Positions 1 to 10,940 of a DNA stretch of 64,000 nucleotides are shown piece after piece. Made by a program: the position numbers and the translations under genes. The DNA comes from Cannabis sativa (Eukaryota; Streptophyta; Magnoliopsida; Rosales; Cannabaceae), in contig NC_083603.1 in the NCBI RefSeq assembly GCF_029168945.1, forward strand, positions 3,658,001-3,722,000. The letters are read 5' to 3'. Position 1 is the first letter of the stretch. Each line of letters opens with the position of its first letter. Below the pieces are notes generated by a model. It ran no database searches. It saw only the letters and a program-made list of their open reading frames with translations, and had not been told where the DNA came from.

Positions 1-47
1 ATTTATTTCTCTAAGGAAATCCTTAGGGGTTTGTACTGTTTAATGCT

Positions 48-770
48 TTTATTTTTCCATAATCCTTGATATTTGAGTTGTCTTAGAGTTCATAATGTCT
101 TGTCTTTGTCCTAGAAGAAAATTTCAACCTTATAAGAATTTCAGTCATTATTTTATTGCTAATGTTGTAATATTATGATGTCATACAGGTTTGTCAGGAA
201 AATTGTCCACTCCTCACAGGAATATTCAGGTTCATCAAACAGTGTTATGTAAGCTACCATTTTCGAATGTTGTTGTTCAAAAACTGTGTGTTCAAGCTCC
301 ATTGGATGAATAGAGCTACCTATCTCAATTTGTGAAAGCCATCTCTGAGTAAGTTGGAACTATGTAATTAGGAGTTATGTAGAAGATACGCTACCATTGA
401 AAAGGGCTACCATTGAGGTAGTGTGACAAATAAGGTTTCCTATGGGTACAATTTATCAGAAAAAGTCTTTTTGACAAATTGGGCAATGTTCCCTGCTTAC
501 ACTTTCACACACTAATGCTTGACACAGTTTGTGGTAAAATTTGTTTATTCTCGAAAATGGTGTTATAAAGCTATTACATACTGTTTGATGTGCTTTAATA
601 TTCTTGGTGATGGAGTCAATTTTTCCTGTGAACCGGTATGACCTCATTCTATTACTTCATTAGTTTGATAAAATAATTTCTGATTATTCTTATGAGTTTG
701 ATTTTTTCATCAGGGACAAAGACAAATGGACATTGTGAATTCTAGTTGCAAAAATATCAAGGTTATTTTA
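48..770. repeat. Imperfect fold-back (inverted) repeat, ~0.7 kb
   Basis: The left arm (about 48-310) is recognisable as the reverse complement of the right arm (about 470-765). Matching landmarks run in order through both arms: CTTGATATTT, GTCTTTGTCC, GAGGTCATAC or GATGTCATAC, CAGGAAAA, AGAATATT or GGAATATT, CATCAAACAGT, ACCATTTTCGA and AAACTGTGT. Identity is roughly 70 percent by eye with small indels. The loop (about 311-470) contains a short direct repeat (GCTACCATTGA twice). Both arms can be read as a similar peptide (GK...NI..HQTV...PFS...KLC), left arm on plus and right arm on minus, but neither is a convincing gene. It could be a fold-back transposon or an inverted duplication of an exon. 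The family is not identified. Confidence 0.6.
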
Positions 771-1540
771 TTTTTTCTGTATTTTAATCAAAAAAAAAAT
801 AAATAAAAAAAATAAAATAAAAAAAAAAAGGTTCGTGATCGAGTTGTCAAGTGAGCTTTGTTAAAAATTTTGTTATTTTTTTGTTATGTTTCATTATGAT
901 TTTAGACACAATTTTTGCTCTTAAGTGGTGATTAGTGCTTTTGTGTCTTGGTGTGTTCTCTTGTTCCCTATTTGCAATTTTTCTTTGGGGGGCATTTTTT
1001 TTAAAAATAAAAGAAAAGGGGGGCATATTTTTTTTCGAATTTATTTTCGAATCCTTGTATATATTTTTTCTTTTATTTTTTTCATTTCTTGGAAACATGT
1101 TTTAATTGTATTTATTTAGAATGTTTCCTTTATTTGTGGAGATTTGGTCTTTTTGGTGTTTATAGGAAACTTGTACTTAAATAATTAATTTTATTTTTGG
1201 TTTCCTTTTTGGTGGCTATTTCGGATTTGGTGGGGTTTTTATTTCTTGGATTTTGTGGGAATATATGGTTTCCTTTTTTCATTTAAGGAAACATTGACCA
1301 CATTTGAAAAACCTTCTTAGGTTTCCTTTTTTCTTTCCACACGTGGGTCAAAGGTAAGGAAGTTACCTTCCTTTTCAGTTTTTTTTTAATTTGGGCATTT
1401 AAAATTGAAAGTTATATATTCTCAACTTCCCATAATCCCACGATCACCACTCTCTCTTCTCTTTTTATTTTTTTTTTCTCTCAAAGGTCTAACATTGTTC
1501 AAAGTGTAAGAGAGTTTGTGTTCTAGGGTTTCAAAGAAAA
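771..1540. other. Upstream region of the Transposase_32-like ORF
   Basis: An A-rich tract (790-830) is followed by T-rich sequence with no supported gene. A TATATATT block near 1411-1418 and the CT-rich stretch 1450-1500 could be promoter and leader of the ORF starting at 1541. No 5' LTR and no tRNA primer-binding site was found here, so the 5' end of the retroelement is missing or outside the window. Confidence 0.4.
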
Positions 1541-3225
1541 ATGGCCAAAACTAAGAATGCCCAACCATCCAAGAAGCCCACTCGTGGATCTGCATCTGCT
1601 TCACCGGTGACTCCGCCTGTGCCGCCTGCTCCAGCAACCGGAGCTTCTGGTTCGTCTTCTGCTCCGACGAAGTCTGCCAAGAAATCGAAGACCCAAGCTC
1701 GAAAATCAGTGGCAAAATTCTCATCTCCTCTTGTTGGTGCCTCTCCTATTGCTTCTCCAACACCTGGGTTGGGTGATCATGATGAATCCCATTCATCCGA
1801 TCACACATTGTTGAAGTCCTCTTCTTCGAATGGTGCTCCTAATGTCGACCAAGCTTTGGTGACTTTGCCCACGGTGAGTTCTCGAACAAGGTCCAAGGTT
1901 TCCACTCCTTCAAAGCCTGAAGTGGTTAAACCTAAAATTGCATCCAAAGGGAAAAATGTGGTTTCTTCATCTTCAAAGGCCAAAAATCTCAAGGAGAATC
2001 CCCCTTCGGTCTCTTCCTCGGATTCTGAACCAGAAGAAAGTGAGGAGGATCATGATTCAGAGGGCTTGTCCGATTCAAGTGAAGAATTTGTGCCCAAAGA
2101 TCTTCCTGTTGTTGATGATTCTGGATCCGAGAGTGAAGAACCGAAACCGAGCCTCGTCACTGCTGCACCGCTCCAGTGCCTCCTGCTGTTCCAAAGAAGG
2201 ACAAAGGAAAAAGGCCCATTGTCTCTAATCCTGTTCTTCCACAGAAAAGAAAGAGGCCCTCTGGTATTTCTCTTGATAACTTCAAGCCCCACTCTCATTA
2301 TTTTTGTTATAATGATCATGCTAGAGATATGAAATTCTATGAGAATAGGATTTTTACTGTGGAGAAAAATTTTAATGTTATTGCTCATAAGCCTTTTGGA
2401 GTGTATAACATGTTGAAAGAGAGACAATGGGTAGATACCTTGATCGGTTTTGATGGGTATGTGGATAGAATTGTGAAGGAATTTTATGCTAACATCACTG
2501 ATGAGTTTCTCGATGAGGACTCTTTCATGTTTGGCAAAGTTTTTGTCAGAGGACACTGGTATTCCTTCACTGTGAAGGATGTTGCTGAGGCTCTCAATTT
2601 GCCTATGGGAATTGAGCCAACTGATGTGGAGTTTGATCGTCAAAAGGTGTTCGGTTATCTCTCTGGTGATAATGAAATTGAACTCTCCGACACCATGCAT
2701 ATGTCTCAACTCACCTATCAACATGCTGCTCTCATGAGGTTTGCCCTATCCAATTGGTTTCCTTGCTCCAATCCGGTAAATGTTTCAAATGAACTTGCTT
2801 TCTTTTTATATAAAGTTTCAATTGGTGCTAAAATTGATTTGGCTGACATGATTTGGGAGCAAATTGTCTCTCTTCGAAAGGGTAAGAAACCTAGGCTCAA
2901 TCTCATTTTTCCTCACTTAATCTATAAAATTTTATCTGATCAAGAGGAATTGATTCTTGAGAATGAATCAATTGAGATGCCTGCTGTTGGAACCACTTTC
3001 AAAATTCCTGAGAAGCCTCTTCAAGGAAAAGCTGCTCAAAGAAAGGCTCGGTCTGCCTCCCCTGGTCTTACAATTGATCCTGCTGCTGGATCTGCTTCCA
3101 CTTCTGCTCCTACAGAAATGGCAGAATTCAACTTGCGTTTGGGAAGAATGGAGACAAGTCAGGCCTTGCTTCTTAGGAAGATGGACAGCATCATGAAATA
3201 CTTCCGACCCAATGATGATGAATAA
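1541..3225 (+). pseudogene. Retroelement protein with Transposase_32-like domain, one frameshift
   Basis: This open frame begins MAKTKNAQPSKK and is Ser/Pro/Lys-rich for about 180 residues, with an acidic Ser/Glu/Asp patch (SSDSEPEESEEDHDSE). It then changes frame near 2165-2180, consistent with loss of one base. The downstream frame runs to a stop at 3223-3225. It carries a globular region (VEKNFNVIAHKPFGVYNML ... FYANITDEF ... FVRGHWYSF) resembling the plant 'putative plant transposon protein' family (Transposase_32, PF20167), found in non-autonomous LTR retroelements, and ends with MKYFRPNDDE. No protease, integrase or reverse transcriptase is visible. The 3' GGGGGAG motifs and following LTR support a retroelement origin. 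The frameshift argues the copy is dead, unless the element uses programmed frameshifting, for which I see no slippery site. Confidence 0.65.
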
Positions 3226-3649
3226 GTGGTTCAATCTTTTATCTTTTGCTTTTTATTAATGTTTATTTGAATTTATGACTTTGTTCTTGTTTGTTTTTGT
3301 TATCTTTGGCTCCTTGATAGACAAAAAGGGGGAGTAGTCATATTTTTTTTGGGTTCATCTCTGGACCCTTGGTTTTAGGGGGAGTTGCTTGTTTGTGGTT
3401 TAACACTTTTCCGTTTAAAAAGTTGTTTGTGGTTTAACACTTTTCCATTTAAAAAGTTGTGTTCCTCGGTTTGCAAGCTTTTCCGTCCAAAAAAAGTTAT
3501 TTGTTTTATGTGTTAGAGAGCTTTCATGCAGGGGGAGTATTTTCTATACTCTTGTATCTTTAAAAAGCTATTTGCTTTGGTTTCTAACACTTGATGCAGG
3601 TTTTCTCATAATAAAATGTTTTGTCAATCAAAGTGCCAAAGGGGGAGAT
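3226..3649 (+). other. Retroelement 3' leader with repeated GGGGGAG and polypurine tract
   Basis: This non-coding stretch contains several GGGGGAG blocks (near 3329, 3379, 3532 and 3641), plus a short direct repeat of GTTTGTGGTTTAACACTTTT. The last block (3638-3648, AAAGGGGGAGA) directly precedes the LTR start and is the best polypurine tract for plus-strand priming. The bases around it form an inverted repeat: TTTTGTCAAT...TGCCAAA upstream and TTTGGCA...ATTGACAAAA downstream. Confidence 0.6.
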
Positions 3650-4875
3650 TGTTAATTCCATTTTTGGCATATTTAATTGACAAAAATATTTTATTATTTA
3701 ATGTATATTTCGGCTGGCATATATTGATTTGGTTTCCATATTTGTGTAAATCAAACTTGAAAGGAAAGTTGTCTAGCTTTCCTATTTTTGGAAAAAAGGT
3801 AAAAATGGTAAGTTTGGTTACCCATTTCGTTTTTTATCTAACCAGCTGTTATTCTGATCTTGTGTTGAGTTTCCCATTTTCTAAGATCAGGTTTCTTGAA
3901 GAGAAAACCGGAGCTAGACTTTCCTTTTCTATAAAAGGAAAGTTGTAGTTATTGCCCACGATTCTGTAGGTACAGAAACGGAAATTCCTGGACTGATTGA
4001 AGAATTATTTTAGGGAAGTTTCTAGTGGGTTGAGGTCTTGTTCAGACCGAATGTAAGCTGTCTATGAGATGTATATTCATTATAAATACATCTTATAGTA
4101 GCTAGGTTTTGTATCTCTTTCACACACTTAGAATTGCTTTCATATCTTAAGGAAAGAGTGTCTTTGTTTAGTACCTCTCTTGGTACCTCTCTTGTATCTT
4201 TGAATTCCATTCATATCTTTAGAAAAGAGAGTCTTTGTTTTGTAGAGAAGAGTTGTTCTACTCTTACTCTGTTTATTTGTTGTTTGTATTGTCTTGAGTC
4301 TGTATTCAAGTCTACAACGAAGAAGAACATCAGTGCACCTTCGGGAGAAGGGTATTTACAAGCTTTCGGGAGATTGCTTTTGAAGTCTTGCATCGGGAGG
4401 ATACAAGCACACAACCTTCGGGAGATGGTTGTATAGGCTTTCGGGAGATAGCCTTTAAGCCTTGAATCGGGAGGATTCAAGCACTCTTCAAGGTGATCGA
4501 AGGGAGTTCGAGCACTTGGAGTTTTATCAAGATTTGGTTAGTAGGTGGAATACATCAAGCTTGCGGCATACAATAAGAGGGAGTCTATTTATGCATAAGT
4601 CAATTACTTTGTATTTTTGATACCGATCTAATGAATCTTATCTCTGGGCGTGGCCCCGTGGACTAGTAACAATCTGAAAGGATTGTTGAAACCACGTACA
4701 AAAATCTTGTGTGTTTTTACTTTTATGCACTGTCTGTTTTTCTGGGTTTTTCTGGAGTTACAGAGTTGCATTCTGTAACTACAGAAAACTGTTTTCAGTA
4801 CCAGTTTTATTATTCCGCATTTAATTAATCATTTAATTAAATAATCAAACTGGGAATATTAAAATACGGAATTTC
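3650..4875 (+). repeat. Long terminal repeat (3' LTR or solo part), ~1.2 kb
   Basis: It starts TGTTAATTCC immediately after the polypurine tract and probably ends with GGAATTTCA, giving short imperfect inverted termini. An internal TATA box (TATAAATACA, 4081-4090) suits an LTR promoter. Downstream are GGGAGA/GGGAGG repeats (CTTTCGGGAGAT, ATCGGGAGGAT) between 4340 and 4480. No second copy lies in the window, so the 3' boundary and target duplication are not proven. Confidence 0.55.
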
Positions 4876-5029
4876 AAGAATTACGAGGTTCTATCTCAAA
4901 ATCAAATTGATGATAAGCAGAGTATCTAGTATTCTTATAAATAATTTAATATTTTCTTGCAATGTTTATGCTAGGACCCTATACTCTAATGTTGTCCCTC
5001 CTAATCTTAAGTTTTTTTTATTCTTCGAA

Positions 5030-5355
5030 TTCTTACATGGATTAAATCATCTTCTTTAAGCTTTTCAAGCGGTTAAAAGTTTTCACAAATTATTGAGATT
5101 GTTGGATTTAAGAATTTTTGTCCAATTTTACTAACAGAAGTTTGACGTAGATAAAAGTTCAGGAAACTCGATTTGGTACATATCAAAATTCGAGAGCACA
5201 ATTTACTAGATATCAAAGTTCGGAAGCACAACTTTACATAGAGACAATCACCACATTAGTAAAAATAAATAAAATCGGAAAAATATTTTTAAATCCAACA
5301 ATCGCAATAGTTAAAGGAGAATTTTTAACGGTCTAAAAATTCCTTAAATTTAATA
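5030..5355. repeat. Fold-back MITE, family D, copy 1
   Basis: Arms are reverse complements: TTGTTGGATTTAAGAATTTTT near 5100 and ATTTTTAAATCCAACAAT near 5285. The centre repeats TTTGGTACATATCAAA-type phrases. The same family recurs at 26.4, 30.2 and 63.1 kb. Confidence 0.6.
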
Positions 5356-5517
5356 ATAACAACTAATAAGTAGAGTAACTTTTGTAAATGATCAATGTTT
5401 TCATACATTTTTTTATCCATAACTATACTCTAATGCAGAATATGACTGGTATCTAAAAGTAGTACAAGATGCAGAACAATCTCCACTACTATACATGCAT
5501 GTAATAAGTATAATTTT

Positions 5518-7089
5518 TCATGTATATGTGTAAGGATAGAAATATCTATTTAGTTGAAGAAGGGTGCTAATAAAAGAGTGTGGAAAGGAGTAAAATACCT
5601 CAATAATAGAGCAAATTCCAGTAGAAAATAGACCAGTATAAATTGCAGGTATCCATGGGAATGTAACAATCCATTCCCATAACTCTTCCCATGTCCATAT
5701 TGTATCATTAACACTTTGATCACCATCAAACCACCCTCCAAGGAGCACCCACATGGTGGATAACAGAGCAAGAACCGAAGCCTATACGAAAAGCAAAATA
5801 CTATGAGCTACTACTCTAGTCGTCAATTAGTTTTGAGATTGAACCTCATACTTCTTACTAATTCGATCTTATTTTATAATAGTCCTATTTATGTAGGATT
5901 TCAGTCCAATCCTATCCAATCCTGAATACTGAACGAGTGATTGAAGGTTAAAAGGTTTACCTCACAACCAATGAGCGCCAAAAAGTTCTCTTTCTTTGTT
6001 TTTCGAGAGATATGTTCGGTTCGAATCATGTGGATTCCGAAAAATATTGCACTAAGAAAGTTCAAAAGATCACCAATCTACAACAACAACAAAAACAAAT
6101 ACCATAATCAATTTCTTCTAATGAATCAAACTTGTTTGATCTTTAAAAACAAGACATGTAGTGCTTACATTTGGAGGAGATCCTCCACATTCGAGTATAG
6201 TAAACCCGATCGCAGACATAAGAACTCCAAACCATGTTCTTGAAGGTACAAATGCTCCTAACATTCCATCAAGCAAAGGCACAGCAATAACCTGTTCGAA
6301 ATACACTACTTATGATAACGCTTTTTGATAACACTTTTGTTTTCGAGCAATGATATATGCACACACAAACAAAACTCGTCTTAATTAAAGATGATTGGTT
6401 GAAATTACTTGAACTTACTGTAACAAGAGAAATGAATGAAGCCCGACCGGCTTCAGATGTAAGTAAACCCATTGCTTCAATGAAGTATGCTAGACTCAAC
6501 CAAAACCCGAGCTCTATCCCTGCATTTCGGGTTTGATCGTCGTGTCTAGCACGCCACACAAATGGCAAGAATGGGATTGCTGAAACGATGAATCGCGCTG
6601 CTGAAAAGGCTGCGGGATCCATTGTTGCTTCGGCGCCTTTAACAACCATAATGTCACTTGCTGCATACTCAAATTAGAGAATTTTACAAATAATTACATA
6701 TAAAATAGCCAAATAATTACATATAAAATGTTCTTACCATAAACAATTGTGATAACATTGAGCAATATTATACTCCTAATCTTCTTGGATTTGGACCCAA
6801 ACAAAATCTTTGGCCAAAAAAGTTGTTTTTCCTTAGAAAATTTAATATTTGAACCCTTTTCTTTGTTTGAACTTTTATTAGTAATAAAAATATTCTGTTT
6901 AATAGACAGAGTAGTCTCACTATTTATTCTCCTTTCTATTTCCAATGATTTCTTGGGCTGTTTTTCATGTATAAAACTAACTCTTATTTGAGAAGAAGAA
7001 AAAGAAGAAGAAGAGTGGTTTGGATTTGGAATATTGGTGTTGAAGAAAATGGAATCTTTTCTAAATGTTTTTGAAAATGGGGAAGCCAT
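5518..7089 (-). CDS. Plastid-type EamA/DMT-family membrane transporter (3' end not found)
   Basis: Five exons on the minus strand join in frame with GT-AG borders: 7089-6738, 6660-6419, 6291-6169, 6077-5961 and 5781-5599 (339 codons). The N-terminus (MASPFSKTFRKDSIF, Ser/Asn/Lys-rich, few acids, ~95 residues) looks like a chloroplast transit peptide. Then come drug/metabolite-transporter repeats: MDPAAFSAARFIVSAIPFLP, WLSLAYFIEAMGLLTSEAG, DGMLGAFVPSRTWFG, DLLNFLSAIFFGIHM and TFPWIPAIYTGLFSTGICS. This matches plant EamA proteins with ten membrane helices. The substrate is unknown. The expected last exon (family ending around a YGLEP..G motif and a final helix) is not found. At 5400-5500 there is only a possible eroded remnant. 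Reading past exon 5 gives a 25-residue tail ending at 5518-5520. It may be a 3'-damaged gene or use an unrecognised last exon. The flank beyond 5.4 kb is repeat and LTR. Confidence 0.72.
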
Positions 7090-8192
7090 AAAAAATGAAA
7101 AATATAAGTGTGGCTTTTGTTTAAGCTTTGTTATTTTATAATGGATAAAGGAGAACATAAAAAGAAAAACAAGAAGACCTTGTTAATAGCCAATTATTAT
7201 TATTATTTTTTTTCATTCTAGAGTGGGATTTTTGGAGCCATGAATATGTAAATGAAAATAGAGTTTTTGGATTATATATTTTTTTTTTCATAATAGTAAC
7301 TAACTAAACTACAAACACATGTGGCACGTGGGATAATTAATATGATTTTTTTTTATGGAAATATGATTATTTTTTGGGGGGAGCAAATGTGGTTCACAAT
7401 TGGAATTCATACAACAAAATGTCACAACATAATGTGAAAGGGAATCTACTTGGCATGGATTGGAGTTTTTGACTCGTGTGAAGTGTGTGTTTATGTTTTG
7501 TGGATAACGAAAGCTGTCGGTTTTGAGTTGAAATGAGTTTTAGAAAAATTTATTTTTTTAGACTTTTATTATAAAAATAAATAGTATTTTAAAAATTATT
7601 AAAAAATATATATTTTTTTAAAAAATATTTTTATTTTTCTAGTATTATGTTACTAATTTGAGCCATACACAAATCATAAGGCATATGGCTCCATTATTAG
7701 TTCTTTAATTTATAAGCTCAATTGACCAATGCTTTCCTTTTCAAGGGTAATTGTAATTCATTGAAGCTCGGATTGCATAGATCAACTACTCAAGACACTC
7801 ATAAGAAAAATGTTGTTATAGTGTAATTAATTAAGTATCGTGTCACATAATTTAATTTAATAACTATTATAAAATGTTACTAACTATTTATAAGATGTCA
7901 CTTCTATAGCTACGTAGTACTAGGCACTAATATTGTACTTTATAACAATGCTCTTGCAATCTCCTCCATCACTCATTATGCAATGCTTTGGATTGTTCAT
8001 CATTTTATACACCATGTTAGAGCCATACTATAGCACAACTAGCACTAGAACTTCACACCATACTCTAGCCTCAACATTGCTCGGCTAGGAGCTAACTATT
8101 AGCTTGACTATACCTCATGCATCTTTGACACAACACATACTTTCTAAGTCGACCTCTCCAATAGCTCGGCCTCAATGTGCATGATGGAAAGT
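7090..8192. other. Intergenic, upstream of the transporter gene
   Basis: AT-rich DNA with no supported gene. The nearest 150 bp contains the presumed promoter of the minus-strand transporter. An ACACATGTGGCACGTGGGAT stretch near 7315-7334 includes a CACGTG G-box core, but its use is not known. Confidence 0.4.
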
Positions 8193-9155
8193 CACTACAA
8201 TTTTTTTTTACTTTTAATCACAATAAAATTTGTGACTAAAAATGAATAGTTCAAACCAAAGAAAGGATAAACCAAGTCTTCTCTCAAATTGACTTTAACA
8301 AACTATCAGATTTCCATTGCTAATTTGTATGCAAAGATGCCTTATGGAATGTTAGATGGCGTTATGATGGTATTTGTGATAGATTTTGCACTCCTAAACA
8401 CAGGTTCATAAGTTGGCTAGCCTTAAAGAATCGTTTGTCTATCTTGGACAGACTTAGTCGATTTAATCATACCAACTCTTCCTTGTGTTTGTTTGGAAGT
8501 GGAGTGGAGAGTCATTATCACCTCTTTTCTAATTGTATTTACAGCAGTTTGGCGATTCATCAAGTGTGGCTTTAAAATTGGTATCACTAACCGGAAAAAA
8601 GAGCTCCATGATGTCCTAAAGTGGATTCAGAAGGCAAGAATTTATTTCTAGAGGAAAGAGAAAAGTTCTTTTGAGTGTCATTACAGCAACAATATATTCC
8701 ATTTGGCATGCTAGAAACAAGGTTCTTTGGGAGAAAAAACTCCCTACTGTTAAGGTTACTTTTTAATTGTATTGCTAATAGTGTTTGTGCTAGAGTGAAC
8801 TCTTTGAAAGCTAAGAATTTGAGTAAAACAAATAGAGAGCGGGTGGAAGCTTTAACAAAAGCTTTGTAAGTAACTTTATCTTGTAAGTGTTTTTGGTGAG
8901 CTTAATAAACTTTTCTGATTTTCTAAAAAAAAAATAAAAAAGTTGTGACTAATTATAAATTATTATCTTTGTTGTGACTAAAAGATCCGTTAAGATATTA
9001 GTCATAAAAATCACAATTTGTTATGACTGAATGTATATTTAGTTACAATACTTATTGTGACTAAAAGTAAATTAGAGATAACTCGTATGATTGTTTCTAA
9101 ATACTATGATTTAGTTACAAGTAATTTTACGTTGTAATTAAAAGTAATACTTTAA
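8193..9155. repeat. CACTA-like MITE, family B, copy 1, split by a LINE
   Basis: The left piece (8193-8244) and right piece (about 8937-9155) align with the uninterrupted copy at 10630-10940. Both have CACTA[CT]AAAAA-type starts, TTTTAATCACAATAAAATTTG or TTTTAGTCACAATAAAATTTG, then AAAAAGTTGTG(A/G)CTAA. The phrase TAGTCACAA/TTGTGACTA recurs in both directions. The right terminus is eroded. Confidence 0.65.
8245..8936 (+). mobile_element. 5'-truncated LINE tail (zf-RVT region) with poly-A
   Basis: Around 8350-8580 the plus strand reads WRYDGICDRFCTPKHRFISW, then ALKNRLSILDRLSRF, the Trp/Arg/Cys pattern of the zinc-finger domain (zf-RVT) that follows reverse transcriptase in plant L1-type LINEs. 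The frame is broken in several places. A short open stretch (8675-8869) continues the tail. The insert ends in an A-rich tail (8925-8940). It interrupts a family B MITE, so it inserted after that MITE. Confidence 0.65.
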
Positions 9156-9295
9156 CAAGCAATACTTCTGAATTTTTCCTATAACCTGCGCAACAAATTT
9201 CTTATTCCTTAACCCTAATGATTGTTACGTACGTAATCATTTCTAATCTAATCATAATTTTTATAAAAAAAAAAAACATGTAAATATATTTATAT

Positions 9296-9677
9296 GAGAA
9301 GTGCTACCGTCAACCACCTGTTACAACTTCTACGCCCGAAAATATATGTCGAAATATTTTTTTTCAAATTTTTTTTACGGGAGTGTTCGTTATACTTACA
9401 ACATCATCCCTATAAATTTTTGAAAAATTTCGAATACTTTATAGTGTCGAAAATACGTTTGAAGTTTTTTAAACGCGCGTAGTAAACTGGAATATTAGGA
9501 ACTTTGTTTTCGGTATTGAAAACTATTCGGAATTTTTTAAAAATTTACAGGAATGATACTGTAACTATACTGAATACCGCTATGAAAAAAATTTGAAAAA
9601 AAAATATTTTGGCATGTGATTTCAGACGCAAAGGTTGACTAAGAGGTTGTAGTAGGAAGTTGCAATTAGCACTCCTC
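9296..9677. mobile_element. Mutator-like fold-back MITE, family E, copy 1
   Basis: A 382-bp element flanked by a perfect 9-bp duplication TATTTATAT (9287-9295 and 9678-9686). The ends are inverted: GAGAAGTGCTA and TAGCACTCCTC. The arms stay complementary for about 150 bp (GTCAACC.../...GGTTGAC, CATCATCCCTATAAATTTTT versus AAAAATTTACAGGAATGATA). There is no coding capacity. A 9-bp duplication is typical of Mutator-like elements. Confidence 0.75.
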
Positions 9678-9810
9678 TATTTATATATATAGTACTATGT
9701 ATAAGCAGTAATCTTTCTCATTTTCCAGACAATTAATATTGTACATAGTACTATATAGTAATGTTAAAGGGGCAAAATGGGAACAGTAGTATACTACGCT
9801 ATATATTTTA

Positions 9811-10040
9811 TTGGGACACGATTTTGTCCCGTGATCATGTACTTTTACGGAATATATTCCAGATGTACGATAACCGTTAGATGGGAGAGTTATTTGATCT
9901 GAGGGCTGGGGTTGATCTAAGGGTAATTAGGATTAAAAAATGGTAATGTACCCTAAGACCCATCTAATGTACTCTGAGACCTATCTAATGTACCACGAAA
10001 TACATTCCATGAAAGTACATCACGAGACAAAATCGTGTCC
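9811..10040. mobile_element. Short MULE-like MITE, family A, copy 1
   Basis: About 230 bp with inverted ends GGGACACGATTTTGTCCCGTG and ACGAGACAAAATCGTGTCC. The flanks TATATTTTA (9802-9810) and TATATTTCA (10041-10049) are a near-perfect 9-bp duplication. Internally, GAGAGTTATTTGATCTGAGG and repeated CATCTAATGTACC mark the family, which recurs at 28.0, 50.0 and 60.0 kb. Confidence 0.75.
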
Positions 10041-10629
10041 TATATTTCATATAACACTGTCAATTATAGTACTGTATATTTTAAATCACATGATATGGTA
10101 GCTATTATTTAACTAAGACCATAATATAATATGGAGAATTATTTTATATAAATTTTTTTTATTTACAGTTTAGGTTATTACGGTAGTTTTTATGTGTGGG
10201 TTGCTCGTTAATTGTTACATAGATTTTTATAAAAATACAAAAAAAAATAATAATAAAAAAAAAAATTCAAAGTGTAAAAATTAAAAAAAAAAATCATATA
10301 ATAGTATGCAACTAATTAACAAGCTAACTAACAATATATATATCATACGGTAATTCTTATTTCTTTTAAGACTTGTTTAGTAGTATGTTGTATTTAATCA
10401 TATTGTATTGTGCTATACATTATATTTTTGTATAATGTACTATGTTAATTTTTAATTTATACTAATATTTGTATAATTATATGTTCACAAAAATTAATAT
10501 CACATTTTAATTTTACATAAAAATATATATACATACATATAATATAGTATTGTGTTGGATGAGATGGATCGAGAAACATAATGTTATAGCTAGATTAATT
10601 AGTGTCCAGTCTAAACAATAATATTTGAT

Positions 10630-10940
10630 CACTATAAAAAATCTTACTTTTAGTCACAATAAAATTTGTGACTAAAGATAAAAAAAAAAGTTGTGGCTAA
10701 ATATAAATTATTATTATTGTGTTGTGACTAAAAGGTCTGTGGCTAAAAGTATTAGTCACAAAAATTACAATTTATTGTGACTAAATATGTTTTTAGTCAC
10801 AATATTTGTTGTGACTAAAACTAAACTAGTGAGAACTTGTAATTAAATACTATGTTTTAGTCACAATTAAGTCACATTTAGTCACAAAAAATTTATGTTG
10901 TGACTAAAAATTGTCACTAAAAGTACAATTTTTTATAGTG
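10630..10940. mobile_element. CACTA-like MITE, family B, copy 2 (complete)
   Basis: A 311-bp element with inverted ends CACTATAAAAAAT and ATTTTTTATAGTG, filled with TAGTCACAA/TTGTGACTA motifs on both strands. No clear target duplication could be read, so superfamily assignment rests on the CACTA terminus only. Confidence 0.65.

Noticed and set aside
847..1119. Overlapping 64-83-codon frames on both strands
   Set aside because: Lys/Asn or Phe/Ile-rich text from AT-rich DNA with no family resemblance.
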